From assembly GCA_036898135.1 (NCBI GenBank), contig CM072523.1, positions 32,555,311 through 32,619,310 of the forward strand: a stretch of 64,000 nucleotides of DNA. The letters run 5' to 3'. Shown piece after piece: positions 10,184-23,056 of this stretch; position 1 is the stretch's first letter; each line of letters begins with the position of its first letter. The position numbers and the translations under genes are program-made. This stretch comes from Oncomelania hupensis (Eukaryota; Mollusca; Gastropoda; Littorinimorpha; Pomatiopsidae). The notes beneath the pieces are model-generated. The model did no database searches and was not told the DNA's origin. It saw only the letters and a program-made list of their open reading frames with translations.

Positions 10184-13100
10184 TGACATGCATGTAATTA
10201 TCTACTAGCACTACTTTGCGAATGCATTCTTTACTTTTTGTGATTATATTTTCGTCATTAATAATGATACTGATGAAACGTGAGGAGAGTTAACAGTAAC
10301 GGCGAAGAACATGATGATGATGAAGATGAAATGACAGCCTTGCCTAGCCCTAAAGAAAGTCCTTGTCTGTGACTTGACTTAACACAAAGTAGTCCTATGC
10401 ATTGGACGAGGCCCTTACATGACGTCGCGGACATGAGAAAAGCAAACCGTTTTGCTGCAAGTCTGAGTAGGTTTAAGTACAGTAGTCGACCGTCACTTAA
10501 AGTGTTAATGCAGCATACGTTTACTTGAAGGGAAACAAATCTTCAAGGAAGTGGGCCTGTCTATAGTTGAAACCATATGATGTGTAGCAGAGGTCTCATT
10601 AACCGGTGCAATTATTGTACATGTTAAATTTCTGTTTTGCCTAATAAAGAATGCCAAGAATGTTTTGAGGGACCAGTTACATTTTGATAAAGACGGGAAA
10701 ATACCTATTTATTTGTTAATAGGAAATACAGCTGGTTTGCACAGATACTTTACAATTTTGTGTTTGTGACAAATGTCAAATCTCTCTGTCAGTTTGCTAA
10801 TAATGATCAGTGTTTGTTTTCTTTGTACTGGTTTTGACGATGCCGGATGGGTTAAAATTGGGAATTTTATTTTTAAATAAAAACACGTTTGAAACTCCCT
10901 ATTACAATCACTAGGATGGACTTAAATCAGTTCTCTTGCACACACACAAAAAAAAAAACAACCAAAAAAAACCAAAACAATTAAGCTTAAGGAAGTGGCA
11001 TAAATATGTCTGAAACATGTTGAAGATGATGTGTGGGCCTATTTGCTGAATATGATGATATGGTCTTGTCATAGGTGAAGTAAGTATAGTCTCTTAACAG
11101 TGAAGTAGGCAGTAAGAGTGTTAGGTACTTTAGACTCTGCGGTGCAGTGGTCGGTCTATGACGGTCCCATGATAGTATCTCACTGATGATGAGAGATGGA
11201 AGCAAGAATCCATTTAATTGCTTCCGCAGTTAGAATAAAATATATCCACTCGCAAAAAATACATATATATATATATATATTGGCTGTATACAGCGAGAGT
11301 AAATTCAGTGAACAAAAAAATAAATAAATAAAAATACTGCTGTTGCAGGCATACATTCTTGTAATTTACGATTCCGCTCCATAGATAATGTCTGCGGTAT
11401 CCATTGGATGAGAGTGACAATATCAGTTCATAGAGGGTTTCTCCTTTTGGTCTGAAGATACAAGTTCTTACACACTGATGTTCAGAGTGTACTGGGACTA
11501 CGGAAGGACGTCGTGACGATCCGAAACATTAAATGAGTGTCTGAACGTGCCCTTTGCCACGCAGATTTTTTTTCCTAGATCGCTGACTACTTCTGCAACG
11601 ACACTACTCCCTTATTATACAATTATCACATCAAGTTACAACCGATGTAGATGGAGAACCACTCCCAATAATATATGTGGGCACAGTTTGGACGTTTCTA
11701 AAATCACGCAGGATGAATAAGTGGAAATTTGATCCTTTGGGGGTGGGTGGGCTGGAAATGTGCGTGTGTGTATGTGTGAGAGGGAGGGGAGTGCAGGTAC
11801 GTGTGTATGGCGGGTGGGAGGAAGGGAAGTGTGGGTGTCTGTGTGAGTCTGTATGCGGGTGTATGTGTGTGCAAGTTTTTATGTGGTGTCATGCGCCCTT
11901 TGGTTGATTAGATGGTTTGATCAGTTATTTTTAACGGGTTCATTTCCATTGACACAAAAAAATAAAAAAAAGTACTGTATGGATGATTAGACCTTGGTCA
12001 CATAGCACGTTTCAATTTACGTCTTTCATCAAGCACGTGATTTTTCGTGCTACGTCAGCAAATGTGTATAAATGAATATGTACAACGCATTAGTGATCTT
12101 CTGTAAGAGGAGAAAAAATGGAAATGGAAATCTGTTTTATGTAGCATTTTTGTATTATCGAATTGTGAGTGTCGTTATGATAATAATATTGTCGCTGTGT
12201 GGTTCCGATTTCATGAAATAATATACTCATTGAACTTCATGTCTTTCGTATTAACAAACCAAATTGAATGTTCCACCCATTGTGCCATAATAATGAGTAG
12301 TACGAAATGTGTTTTTGACATGTGCGTGCACCCATATACAATTACGATCAATGCGATGTAAAAAGGTACCGTCACAGAACATTTGTTGCATCATTTGTGT
12401 AGTGTTTAACTTTAAGTGTATTTTTTGAGTGTGTGTGTGCTGTTTATTTTATCAACGCACGTAGAATGTAATCATTAGAATACTGCTAATATTTTAAAAA
12501 AAATAATTAAAGTGACTGTTAATGCTATATTTGTATTTTCCCCAATGTTATGTTTCGCTGATTTGTGAATTGTCAGAAAGACAGGTTTACATCAACTCTG
12601 TGTGCTGTTTACTTGGTGTTGATTACAGCTTCTATTCTTGCTCGTCCGTGCTACTGTATATTGGTTTAAAATGATAGTTTATTAGTTGTTTATTTTAATG
12701 AACTTTATTAATATAGATGTACCCTTTGTATTAATGTATTACTTGATGATGAATTCAACTTCGTCTTAATGTATTGTTTGATAATGAATTGAATTGGTCA
12801 CGTTTTTGTTTTAAATGTATTTTTTTAATATACTGTTTGATTTTAGGCCACTATGTGTAACAAAAGTTTATATGTGTGTAACTCTATGATTCGGGTTTGT
12901 TTTTTTGGTTTTTTACATTGTTATAGAAAATTATCATATTGAATGATGTATGTGTTGCTCAAGCCATCGCGAGACCTCCTTGTTTGAAAATAACATAATC
13001 CCCAGTGTCGTTAATTATTATTGCTTCAAGAGATTAGCTCCTTATAAACTAATACCTAAACAGTTGTGTAGACACGATCGATACATAGGCCACTACTACC

Positions 13101-13543
13101 CAGCTCAAAGAGGTTTTTCAAGGAGTTGCGTGTATGTATGTGGAGCAGCGTTGGTTCCGGTGGAACAGCGCACCTTGTGTAAGCCGGTAGACTCGAGTTC
13201 CATACCCGGAAGTAGCAAAAGTGTTGTTTTTTGGTTTTTTTGCTCACCAAGAGTCCATTTACTGTGATGACGCGTTAGAGTAAGTTCCACGTCTCAACCG
13301 CCTCCACCTCCACCATCACCCTTCCACCCTCCCGCCCATTCCTAACACTTCTGGATTTGTGTCTTAGACCTTTCATTACCTACTTTATTTTCTTTTCTTT
13401 ATTTTAAATCATACATCCATGTTGCTGGTTAAAGCGGGTCCAAGTATACACTAACGCAATCTTTGTAAAAAAAAATAATTTACTAAGTAGGAAAAAACGC
13501 AGCACAAACCAAGGACCACAGCTATTTCATATTTATAGTTCTG
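10184..13543. other. Long intergenic stretch without recognised genes
   Basis: Over 3 kb of AT-rich DNA. A short (AT)n lies at 11262-11280 and a GT-rich patch at 11760-11880. A loose ~50-bp repetition of attaatgtatt(a/g)(c/t)ttgat(g/a)atgaatt occurs around 12730-12800. A stretch at about 13145-13215 has a box B-like gagttccatacc and may be a SINE head. None is strong enough to call. Confidence 0.4.
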
Positions 13544-13707
<164 letters not shown>

Positions 13708-13743
13708 AGTTCGCTTTTAGTTGCGAAAGTTTGTGTGTGTGCG

Positions 13744-13746
<3 letters not shown>

Positions 13747-13801
<55 letters not shown>

Positions 13802-13865
13802 AGAGAGCGTGTGTGTGTGTGGGTGGTTGCGTGCGTGCCTGTGTGTGTGTGTTTGTGTGTGTGTG
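13747..13865. repeat. (GA)n then (GT)n microsatellites
   Basis: About 52 bp of GA repeat, then gtgtgtgt-rich sequence to about 13865. Confidence 0.93.
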
Positions 13866-14306
13866 GTGTCGGACGATCGGTCGGGCTGTGTTTGAGGTGG
13901 TATTGTTTTCGATTATACCTAGCGATTCCCACCCCACTCCCTACACCTCCTCCCAACACCACCTCCCCCCCTTCCTCACCTACCACTCTCACCCCTTCCT
14001 AGTTGCTCAAATGATTGGTTACTATTATTACTACTGTTATTGTCATCATTCAAAATATAACGAACTCACGTTTTGAAATGTCATCCTATCTTTGTAACAG
14101 AGCACATCAACATTTTCATGCGTCTCTTAGTTTCACTAACAGTCATTCTGGCCTGATTGTCATCTCAGTGACCTAATTCTAACTCCACATTAGAGGAAAG
14201 AAAGAGAACGAAAGATAAATGAGTAGATGAGGACTTCATACGAATGGAGAAAAGGGGCTAGAGAAGGGTATGAAAGAATTAGAGAGGTGGAAGAGAAGCC
14301 AGAATG

Positions 14307-14542
14307 CGAAGAAGAAGAAGAAGAAGAAGAAGAAGAAGAAGAAGAAGAAGAAGAAGAAGAAGAAGAAGAAGAAGAAGAAGAAGAAGAAGAAGAAGCGGCA
14401 GAAGAAGAAGAAGCGGCAGAAGAAGAAGAAGAAGAAGAAGAAGAAGAAGAAGAAGAAGAAGAAGAAGAAGAAGAAGAAGAAGAAGAAGAAGAAGAAGAAG
14501 AAGGAGGAGGAGGAGGAGGAGGAGGAGGAGGAGGAGGAGGAA
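14307..14542. repeat. (GAA)n-(GGA)n purine tract
   Basis: About 195 bp of GAA repeat, interrupted twice by gcggca, then about 42 bp of GGA repeat. The ORFs over it (poly-Glu, poly-Lys, poly-Arg) are artefacts of the repeat. Confidence 0.97.
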
Positions 14543-14639
14543 AAGGAGGGAAATGTGAATTAAGGAAGGAGAAGAGGAAAAGGAGAGCAGAAAGAAAGTT
14601 TTGTACTCAACTCTTTTTTTTTTTTTTTTTTTTGTGTAT

Positions 14640-15242
14640 GGGTTTGTGTATGTGTGTGATTACCTTCGATGAGCACATCCTCCGAATCTTGTCATAATGT
14701 TTGCAAGTTATTGTACAGTTTACTGAACGTGCCTTCATTTTAATCTAGTGTGTCATTTGAGGTAACCCTAAAGCCCGCAATCTCTTCTACCCCACCTTCC
14801 TGATTCGCTACTTACCACACCTACCCCTATCCCTACCCGTACCAGTAGCACATCCGACGATTCGTTGTTTGCATGATGAAGCATTATTCAACCGGTGAAC
14901 CATTAATGCCAATCAACATTATTGGAAAGCGTACTGTTTTCATGACATTACTCACCCATTAAAATACATTAATGTGCATTCCTCGTTCTAGTCATTGATT
15001 TTGACGTGTAATTTATTAATTTCGCCATCCCTTCTTTTAGTAATAATACCACCAATTCCCCTCCCCCCCCCCCATCACCACAACTCCAACGACCGCAGAA
15101 TTGACCTCCACCACCACCCCTACCCCCCCCCCCCCCCCATCCGGACTGTTATCCTCTACTCTGCCTAACATCCACATCCTCTCACTCCACCCATCCACCA
15201 AATCCACACTCCCCTTCCTCATCTCCAACCAGTACCCACCCC
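14640..15242. other. Intergenic, C-rich simple sequence at the right
   Basis: No gene recognised. From about 15060 the plus strand is rich in CCA/CCC runs. Confidence 0.45.
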
Positions 15243-15254
15243 GAGTAAACTCAC

Positions 15255-15826
15255 ACCCCCGTTGGGGTGCCGGGGGTTTCAGTATAAATAGTATCCCCAC
15301 TTTCTGGAAATTTAGTGCTTTAAATTCCCACTGTCGCTGTCTTTCTCATTTGCTCTTTCTCATTCTTGCTCTGTTCTATCAATCTGCTATACTATCTTCT
15401 TCTTCGCTAGACCCGTTACCTACCTTTTTTCTTGAAAACTCTTCCGGGACAAGACTCCTTATTTGTGTATGAGGTCTGTTGGATCAGCTTGGGAACGTTG
15501 GACGCTTTCTGCCAGGTGGTCACTAGGGCTTCTTATGATGTTATTTTTTTAGCAATGTAGGCATTTTATATGTATGTGTTTTGTTGATAATTTATAATGA
15601 TGTTTGTATTCTTTTTTTTTGTAAACGAGGGTTCAATAAATTAGAGTACAGCCTCAGCGTCCCCTGCGTGGGATGTCTTTATTGTAAAGTGACTGGCTGG
15701 TGGAGAGCTTTCAGTTTTACCACTAAGTTTGTTTCAGCAGATCTTTTATGCGGATCAGGGGTTGTCCGGTCCTGATTTGGCTCGGAAGAGTCCGCTGGAC
15801 CTAAAGCAATAATCATGTAATGTAAT
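15255..15826 (+). mobile_element. ~570-bp retroposon of unknown family, copy 1, 12-bp target duplication
   Basis: The dodecamer GAGTAAACTCAC flanks the element exactly, at 15243-15254 and 15827-15838. The body is repeated at 50435-50998. Both copies start at the same base (acccccgttgg, then gtgccgggggtttc and agtataaatagtatcccc). Both end with gtccgctggacctaaagcaa, followed by a short tail: aataatcatgtaatgtaat here, aataaatcaatcaatc in copy 2. A shared 5' end suggests a full-length non-autonomous element, not a random truncation. No tRNA- or 5S-like promoter and no ORF were seen. Confidence 0.8.
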
Positions 15827-15838
15827 GAGTAAACTCAC

Positions 15839-16201
15839 TCATCCGCCCATTTTCATCCGCCCACAGATGTCATTACATTCACCGCCGTATTACCAACTTA
15901 ATTTATTAAATGTTTTCCTTTTTCATTTTAATGTGTGTTTGTCATGCTTCAGTTTTTAAATAAACATCTTGTGAATCACTGACATGGGTAGTTTTTAAAA
16001 AAATGAAAACTGTTGAATAGCATTGACATTTTCACATACATAATTATGTTACTTTTTTACAAATTGTTTTATTAAGCTTTCTCGTTCACGTTAACTGCGT
16101 AGGCCTACATTAAACTCATCCCATGAACGCAAGAAACGTTCTTCGTTTATGTAATAATAATTGTATTTAATGTGCTCGATAAACGTTTGTAAATTAATAC
16201 C
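15839..16201. other. Intergenic, no feature seen
   Basis: AT-rich sequence leading into the minisatellite at 16202. Confidence 0.4.
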
Positions 16202-16350
16202 ACGTGCTCGATCCATTTCAAAGAGTCATTTCCATGTGCTGGATCCATTTCAATAGTAATTATAATGCGCTCGATCCATTTTAAACAGTCATCTCACGTG
16301 TGCTCGATCCATTTTAAACAGTCATTTCCTTGTGCTCGATCCATTCTACT
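16202..16350. repeat. ~35-bp minisatellite, four to five units
   Basis: Units contain gtgctcgatccatttta, then acagtcat(t/c)tcc, and recur at about 16203, 16235, 16265, 16300 and 16333 with moderate divergence. Confidence 0.8.
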
Positions 16351-17704
16351 GTTAAATATTGATGTGCTCTATTCTTTCAATATGGATAATGTTTTCTATT
16401 TTTAATAGCCTGCACCACCACTACTTTATGTCTATCAAACGTTTAACATCAAGATGAATATTGATGAAATTGGATTTCAATTTAAGCATATTATTGTTGA
16501 TGTTGTTGTTTTCAAAGTTTGAAACAGGTTGTGCTGCTGTGCGGTAGTTGTTGTGTCATTAATACTAGCGCCATCGAATGCGTGCTTTTAATGTCTATGA
16601 GAGGTTTGGTGCGTCCATTGCGTCGCACACAGCGCAGCAGACACTTTGCGGAGTACCTCTCACATGCGGAGAGGCAGTTGGTGTCAGCTAAGCATTGCGT
16701 ATGGTGTTTTTATTATATTTTTTTTATAAACTGTGAACTTTTAAATTAAAAGTTGGACATGCTATTTAAGTGTTTCTTGTGTCAATTTGGAGAGATAAAT
16801 AAAATATGTTATTATGTGTGATCAGTGTGCTTTTTGTTTTGCGTGTGCTTGATGAGTAATGCGAGTTTTATGTTGAGCGCTCAGTGTGGTTAGTTTAAAT
16901 AAAAATGAAACACGTATATGGGTTTTGAATTTCTTAGTATTTTGTTTGTTGCGTTTCTTAGTTCTTTGGTTTATCTTTATGCCTGTGTTTGTGTATGGCT
17001 CTGTCCGTCTGAATCTCTCTCTCTCTCTCTCTCTCTATCACACACACACATATACATCTTTATTCATATCTACAAGAGAAATTAAAAGCTTGGCAGTGTG
17101 TCTGTAAAATCAATTAATCAACTAATTTAAAAACCATGCAAAAATAACAGATTCATATCACATGTTCCCATCATACCATCACCTACAACATTTTACCCAC
17201 ATTCTGACTAAGAAGAAATCTAAAAGCAATGCATTGACTTTATAGGCCTAATAAGGGAAATTTATAATACATACAACAAATTAATACTATATCCACCACA
17301 CGCTATCATTGGCCAGCAGAGTAACTAAAGAAGAAAATCGACTGACAACAAAGTGTAAAAATATCTAGTATCACAAAAGGAAAGATAAACGGTTTCTAAA
17401 TCCGTTGTCAGAGCGACAGCACCATATAGAGAAACGTGTTTTGGTGTGCGTAGGTGTGCTCGCCTGCGTTTGTGTGTGTTGCAACAAAGACAATCTGGTG
17501 ACTTTTTTAAACATTGCAAATACGACATCCACAGTGCAATACACGCCTCAAAGGCCAAAAGGGCACACCTATAGAATTATAACATCCACAAAATCCTCCT
17601 AATTCAACACTACTGGCAGGATCGAACCAGCGATCTTTACGTCTAAGTAAACAAAGTCTACGGACCCTATAAACATTGAGTAACTAAAAGTTCTGCCATC
17701 TTAC
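16351..17704. other. Intergenic, with a short CT/CA stretch and a tRNA-like fragment
   Basis: A (CT)n-(CA)n patch lies at about 17015-17050. On the minus strand a box B-like GGTTCGATCC occurs near 17621, and may be part of a tRNA-derived SINE. No gene was recognised. Confidence 0.4.
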
Positions 17705-17790
17705 ACTGTTGTTCAGGATCGAGCCTGTATCCTCTGCAGAATGAGCTCGCTGTTCTAACAACAGAGCTAATTTCCCGACTCCGAAACTTT
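17705..17790 (-). repeat. tRNA-like SINE head (candidate)
   Basis: On the minus strand a box A-like TTAGCTCTGTTGTTAGA is followed about 40 bases later by a box B-like GGCTCGATCC. The spacing fits a pol III promoter. Pairing of the arms is incomplete, so a functional tRNA is unlikely. Confidence 0.45.
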
Positions 17791-18179
17791 TCATTCAGTA
17801 TAATAGAAGGGTTGTTTACTCTCAGTACACCCTCCTAGACATCAGAGCGCATTGCAACAGCAGTTAAAATAGACATTCCCTTCGTGACACCATTACACAC
17901 CTGAGCAAAATAGGAACACGTATTTGAATACCTGTACTTTGAAAACCCAGGCTATGTAATACTGTGTGTAAACAGGCTGAGCCTGTGTTACGCATGTTTT
18001 CAGTTTACTATCGCTGGGTGATGTACTGTGTTTCATTCCTTATTGGCCTACAAGGATTTGTTTAATCAGGGGGAAAAATATGTCTTTCAGCAGCAAAATC
18101 AACCGTAGTATGAACACCATCAACAATTACAACGACGGGGAACAGCAAAAACGGCAGCAACAACAACAGAAAGCAACTT

Positions 18180-18180
<1 letters not shown>

Positions 18181-18238
<58 letters not shown>

Positions 18239-18267
18239 TATATACTATATATAATATATACAATATA

Positions 18268-18357
<90 letters not shown>
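18181..18357. repeat. Poly-A and (AT)n tract
   Basis: A short A run is followed by about 160 bp of nearly pure TA repeat. Confidence 0.96.
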
Positions 18358-18360
<3 letters not shown>

Positions 18361-18504
18361 GTAATGTCATTTTTAAAATTTCGTGGGAAAGCCTGTTTAG
18401 TGCTTTTTTTCTTCTAATGTATTATATACATGTACACATATTTTGAACACATGACCAGGGTGCTATTGAAAGAATCGCAGGAGTAAACGAACTACTCATT
18501 GAAG

Positions 18505-18745
18505 AAAACGAAGAAGAAGAAGAAGAAGAAGAAGAAGAAGAAGAAGAAGAAGAAGAAGAAGAAGAAGAAGAAGAAGAAGAAGAAGAAGAAGAAGAAGAAG
18601 AAGAAGAAGAGCAAGAACAAGAACAAGAAAAGTAACAAGAAGAAGAAGAACAAGAAGCACAAGAACAAGAAGCGCAAGAAGAAGAAGAAAAAAAAGAAGA
18701 ACGAGAACAAGAATAAAAAGAACAAGAAGAACAAGAACAAGTAGA
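18505..18745. repeat. (GAA)n tract decaying into (GAACAA)-type repeat
   Basis: About 105 bp of GAA repeat, then aagaacaag-type variants to about 18745. It yields poly-Lys and poly-Phe ORFs that are not genes. Confidence 0.95.
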
Positions 18746-19598
18746 AAAAAGTGTATTATTGTAACTTACTCCATGAGCCTGAGGTTAGTTTTGATTTCTA
18801 ATTATTGTCACTGATATTTTAGTAAAAAATAAAACTTTGTTTAATGAAACCTAGATCTATTAAAAAAATGTTCAAAGTGGTGGGGTGGGGGGGGGGGAGG
18901 ATAGTGAAGAGTAATTCTTGTACAAGTACTATTGCACATTGCGTATTTGAGACTACCCGAGGTTTTGTGTTCGCTTTTTTCACAATAGAGGAGCTTCGGT
19001 TAGCTAGTCTCAGCTTCGTCTTGTGGTACTGTTTGCAGCGCTAAGTTTTAAAGTTTGGTCTAAGGGCGATAAGCCGCATGCACAGATACTTTAACTAAAT
19101 GAAAGAACGATCGATCGATAAACAAACAAGCCTCGATCAGCAGTATTATTAGTCTACAGCGAACTATGGAGAGGAGGGGGGGGGAGGGAAGAAAAAAACC
19201 CAAACAAAATACGTTGCATAACCTTTCGTGTTATCACTCCATAAATCAATCTGGGAGAGGGAGGGGGTCAGATGGTGAGGTCGAGTCTGGGCCGGGCGGT
19301 GTGGTGGTTGGCGGAGTAGGTTGGCGGGGAATGAGGCGGAGATGCTGTATTGGGCGCGAACCGTTCAAGAGAGGCGAGGTGTGTGGAAGAAGCACTAGAT
19401 GGAGTGGAGGTGGAGGTTGGAGTATGGCATGAAGTATTGGGGGAGGTTTGGGGGTAGGGTTTAAGATAGTGGGCGTGTGTTCGATTGGGCGGGTTGTGGT
19501 GGAGGTGGTTGTGGTGGTGGAGGTGGTGGTGTTGGTGGTGGCGGTTGGGTCAGTCCTAATTTAAAGCTGAGCTCAATGGAAGGAGGGAGTCCCAACGC
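18746..19598. other. Intergenic, G-rich simple sequence
   Basis: Several G runs (18880-18900, 19170-19190). GGT/GGA-rich sequence spans 19260-19550, with a ggtggt-type stretch at 19500-19545. No gene was recognised. Confidence 0.45.
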
Positions 19599-19680
19599 CG
19601 TAGCTCAAGTGGTAGAGCGTTCGCCTGGCACACCGATGACCCCGTTCGAATCCTGTGGCCCATTTTTAACGGTCCATTTT
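19599..19680 (+). repeat. tRNA-derived SINE head
   Basis: Contains box A (TAGCTCAAGTGG at about 19608) and box B (GTTCGAATCC at about 19651) with normal spacing and GAGCG closing a D-arm. The anticodon and T stems are poorly paired and no CCA-like end is present, so a SINE head or tRNA pseudogene is likelier than a tRNA gene. The body probably extends right towards about 19830, but the end was not found. Confidence 0.6.
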
Positions 19681-20628
19681 AGCAGTGTGATTGCTCTGGT
19701 GGTTTAGTGTTGATTCAGGTCCCTACCCCTTGTTCCTTGAGATGGATATCCCCGTCTGCCATATCACCAATGGTGGGTATAGACGTAAACCTCAATGTTC
19801 AAGGAGGGGTATCCGGCCTTATTCTATTGATCGCCATTATTTTATGTTGATTGATTGTTGATTATTTTATGTAGAGAGGCGTTGTCTGTAATTTTATGCA
19901 GTGCGTGTGTTGCTCCATAGGAAGTGGACTGCACTTTGGGTGGCTTGTTGAGTTCGTTTCTAGCGCCTTGAGTAGCTCATTGAACTTGTGGAAGGAAGAA
20001 CACTTGTTTTGTTCTGTTTTTCTCCTAAAAATCTACATTGCGAGCGCCCTACATGCACTCTATTGTAAACTTAGCCTGGCTTACAAGCCTGGTATGTTTG
20101 AAGTATCTTGGATTCTTTGGTAGCTCCTGATATTTCTGGAGTCAAGCCCAGCATATCCGAGGTCCGTTCATTCATAGACACCTCTCTCTCCACCCCCCAC
20201 CCCTCTCTGAGTCTCTCTCACTCTGTCTGTCTGTCTGTCTCTCTGTCTCTCTCTCTCTCTCCGGTCCATGTCACAGAATAAAATAATGTTGACCGCTGCT
20301 CTCCCCTATCGATCACTATAGCAACTGACCACTTCATTTGGTCAGAATTATTTTTGGGGAGCCGCTCCCTTGCTGCGTCCATTGACATCATGGCTATTTT
20401 AAGAACGCTTTCGCGCCCCTCGCTGTTAACAAAGGCGGTCTTATGCGTCATTAGAGCAGTCCTTGCATTCTTTGATGTACCACGTACTATACTGTTGTCG
20501 GCAAAGCTGAGTGTCGTGAAAAATACAATACAGAACAAATTTATTCGGATGAGAGTATAAACTGAGATCTAATCTGTGCACGTACGCATTCCATCGCATG
20601 GGCTTTAAAGTTCCTGACGTTCATATCC
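19681..20628. other. Intergenic, with (CT)n near 20217-20265
   Basis: The left part may be the body of the SINE headed at 19599. A CT/CTGT repeat lies at 20217-20265. No exon was recognised. Confidence 0.4.
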
Positions 20629-20845
20629 TAGATGGGTCAGTGCCAGCAACACAAATACTAGCACTAGGTCCATTCTCCACATCCCGGTCGCCCAGGATTT
20701 TGTTCAGTCGTCTGGGCCTCAGACTACGCACCCAAAGGTGGCAAGAAGACATCTCGGGCGGCTTAAGTTAGATCCTGTATCTACCAGCGCCTTGAGCAGC
20801 TCTTGAGCTGGAAAAGCACTATATAAGAACGATTATAATAACAAT
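20629..20845 (-). repeat. Dispersed repeat, family B
   Basis: The reverse complement contains agctcaagagctgctcaagg, then tacaggatctaac and cccagacgactga. The same order of blocks occurs in the opposite orientation at 37538-37690. A shared edge of the type ttatatagtgctttt links it loosely to family A. Class unknown. Confidence 0.6.
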
Positions 20846-21009
20846 ACAATACACTGCTGTCGGTAAACTGAGTACCGCGAGACAACACAATACAATATTG
20901 TAATATCACAATCAATGCGTCTTGTATTGTAATCTCAAGGAACAGCCTTAACTTGACGCAATCACAAGTACCAATACCTTAATTGACACACGCAATGTTA
21001 ACAATTAAG
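20846..21009. other. 5' flank of LTR element 1
   Basis: Includes short tgtattgtaat-like repetitions. Ends with the left copy of the target duplication at 21010-21014. Confidence 0.4.
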
Positions 21010-21014
21010 AACAC

Positions 21015-22641
21015 TGTGACGAGGCGTACAATCGACCTCTGAGCTAGGCTGCCCACAGTCACTCCTCACACACCGCCAGCGACTTCTTCCACACATCCAG
21101 TCACCCCTAGCAGGCTCGCTGGCCCACGCGCTTAAGCCCCGCCCCTCGGGGACCCCCTAATAAAGCCTGACACACCGTTAGACTCGGCGTCAGTCGAAAA
21201 CCACCCAGCCTTGAAGCCCCAACAGCTTGTCCGAAGACACGTCTCCATCACCGGGCGACCTCTGAGCTACGGCAGTACTCGTGTGCTTCAACCCGTCTGA
21301 GTCAAGGTAAGAGAGGAAACTTACTCTTTGTCATGTAGCAGACCCATCACCCATCGTTCGCCCAACCTGTCCATACGTCCTGTCGATATGTATGTTCATG
21401 TTTATAGTTTTGCCTTGATGTGTTGCTGTGACTTGTATTTATTCCTCGCACACATTTTCTACCTTGTATATGACTCATGACATGTTTGAATTTATACTTG
21501 TATGCTCCATGTTAGCCCCGTGTGTAAATATCCCATGCCATGCTGCCCCTCCACATAGATTAAAGTCCCCAGTACAGCCCTCGCCTACAACCCTTCTTCC
21601 CTGTACCTATTCCATTTGCTTTCCGCCATGCTCCCAATGTATAAATATTCGCCCCTGTTGCCACTATCCCCGTCTTAATGCGCCGAAGGTATCGTATATT
21701 AGCGGCTGCCAGTAAACTCCACTATAGCCCTATAAACCTAGTTGCATTGTTTGACTGTTGGTATATGCACCGGATCAACCTTGACCGGTCAGCCAATTTG
21801 AAATCTGAATGGGTAAACTCGCGCAACAGGCGCTGAACCCAGGCTACACCTATCCCCCGCTGATACAGAGTCTGTATTGCGTTACAGACGGGCTCCTGTA
21901 CCGGGCGAATTACCCCGGCCCTGTATCATCTCCAAGTCGCTGACCCGCTGCAGGCCCCTGACAACCCAGGGAGTCAACGAGAAGCGTTACTCTGAATTTC
22001 ATCATATCCTAGACAGCTAGCAACGAAAGCTGAATTCTTCGCCTGTACCTCCCACAAGATCGGCACTCGTGGTCATTGCGTCATAGCGTGACCGACTAAC
22101 CCGCATTGCTTCTGAACCCACGCTAAAGCCTGGTCAAGTGACCACCCAGACTATCTTGGATCAACCGCCGCCCTTCACTAAACCAGCTAAGTTACTGACC
22201 CTACGAGCATCACCACTCGCCAGATTATCTGTGAGGCTCTGAACCATACAGATACACTCCTGCCCTGTGATGATATCAGTCCACGGTAGCACTAGTACCC
22301 CAGAAATCGATCACCCAGAATATCTCCGAGCTACTCCTTACTGATATAGACGCTATCCACCAGTGACTCACTTTAGAATTATTTGACCCAGACTACCCAC
22401 TTCGAATAAATAAACTAAATAGTTACAAATTGCACCTACCCAGACTGGCCTTTGTACTTGAATTTCTCAACTAGTGTAGTCTACCATCTTTCTCGTCTAT
22501 CCCCTGACTCTCTCTCATTCATTTAGTTGGCCTAGCATTAATCTCTTGAATGTCATCGCATCATTAGCCTAACAAAGGAGGTAATACAGCGCGAGAGATT
22601 AAGAGCTTACCCCCATCCCCCCAACCCCTCTCTTTGTGACA
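21015..22641 (+). repeat. 5' LTR of element 1
   Basis: 1627 bp, TG...CA ends. Contains AATAAA at about 21160, a site altered in the 3' copy, and gaataaataaactaaatag near the end. A donor-like GTAAGAG follows tcaag at about 21305. Confidence 0.93.
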
Positions 22642-22648
22642 TTAACTT

Positions 22649-22665
22649 TGGCGACCCCGACGGGA
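22649..22665 (+). other. Primer-binding site of element 1
   Basis: TGGCGACCCCGACGGGA starts seven bases after the 5' LTR. The leading TGG matches the CCA end of a tRNA; which tRNA was not determined. Confidence 0.75.
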
Positions 22666-23056
22666 GAAAAGACTTAGGTTCCCATCCCAACCCGACGAGA
22701 CAAAAGACTTAGGTTCCCATCCCAACTTGACGAGACTAAGGACTTAGCTTAAATTCCACCCCAGCCCAGTATAGATAGGACCCAGCCCTCTAAGCCTAGG
22801 TAGTAGATAGCATAGCCCCATAGGTCCCTTACTGGCTTTTCCGAATGGTGGTGTCTCGAAAAGGGTTTTTCTTGCATTCATTTTTGTATTTTTGATTGAT
22901 TGCATTTTGTCTTTGTGGTTGTGTTGTGTTGTATTCGCCCCTGTGCAGTTTCATCGTAGCTCATTCTGCCCACCCCCTTGTTTTCCGTCAGTGTACCCCC
23001 TTGTGTGCGCCCCTCATCACGGTTAGGACTTTTCAGGGTAAGTCACCTCCCTTACC

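Noticed and set aside
21428..21715. 95-codon ORF repeated at 28355-28642
   Set aside because: Both are in the LTRs of element 1; the duplication reflects the LTR pair and not a conserved gene.
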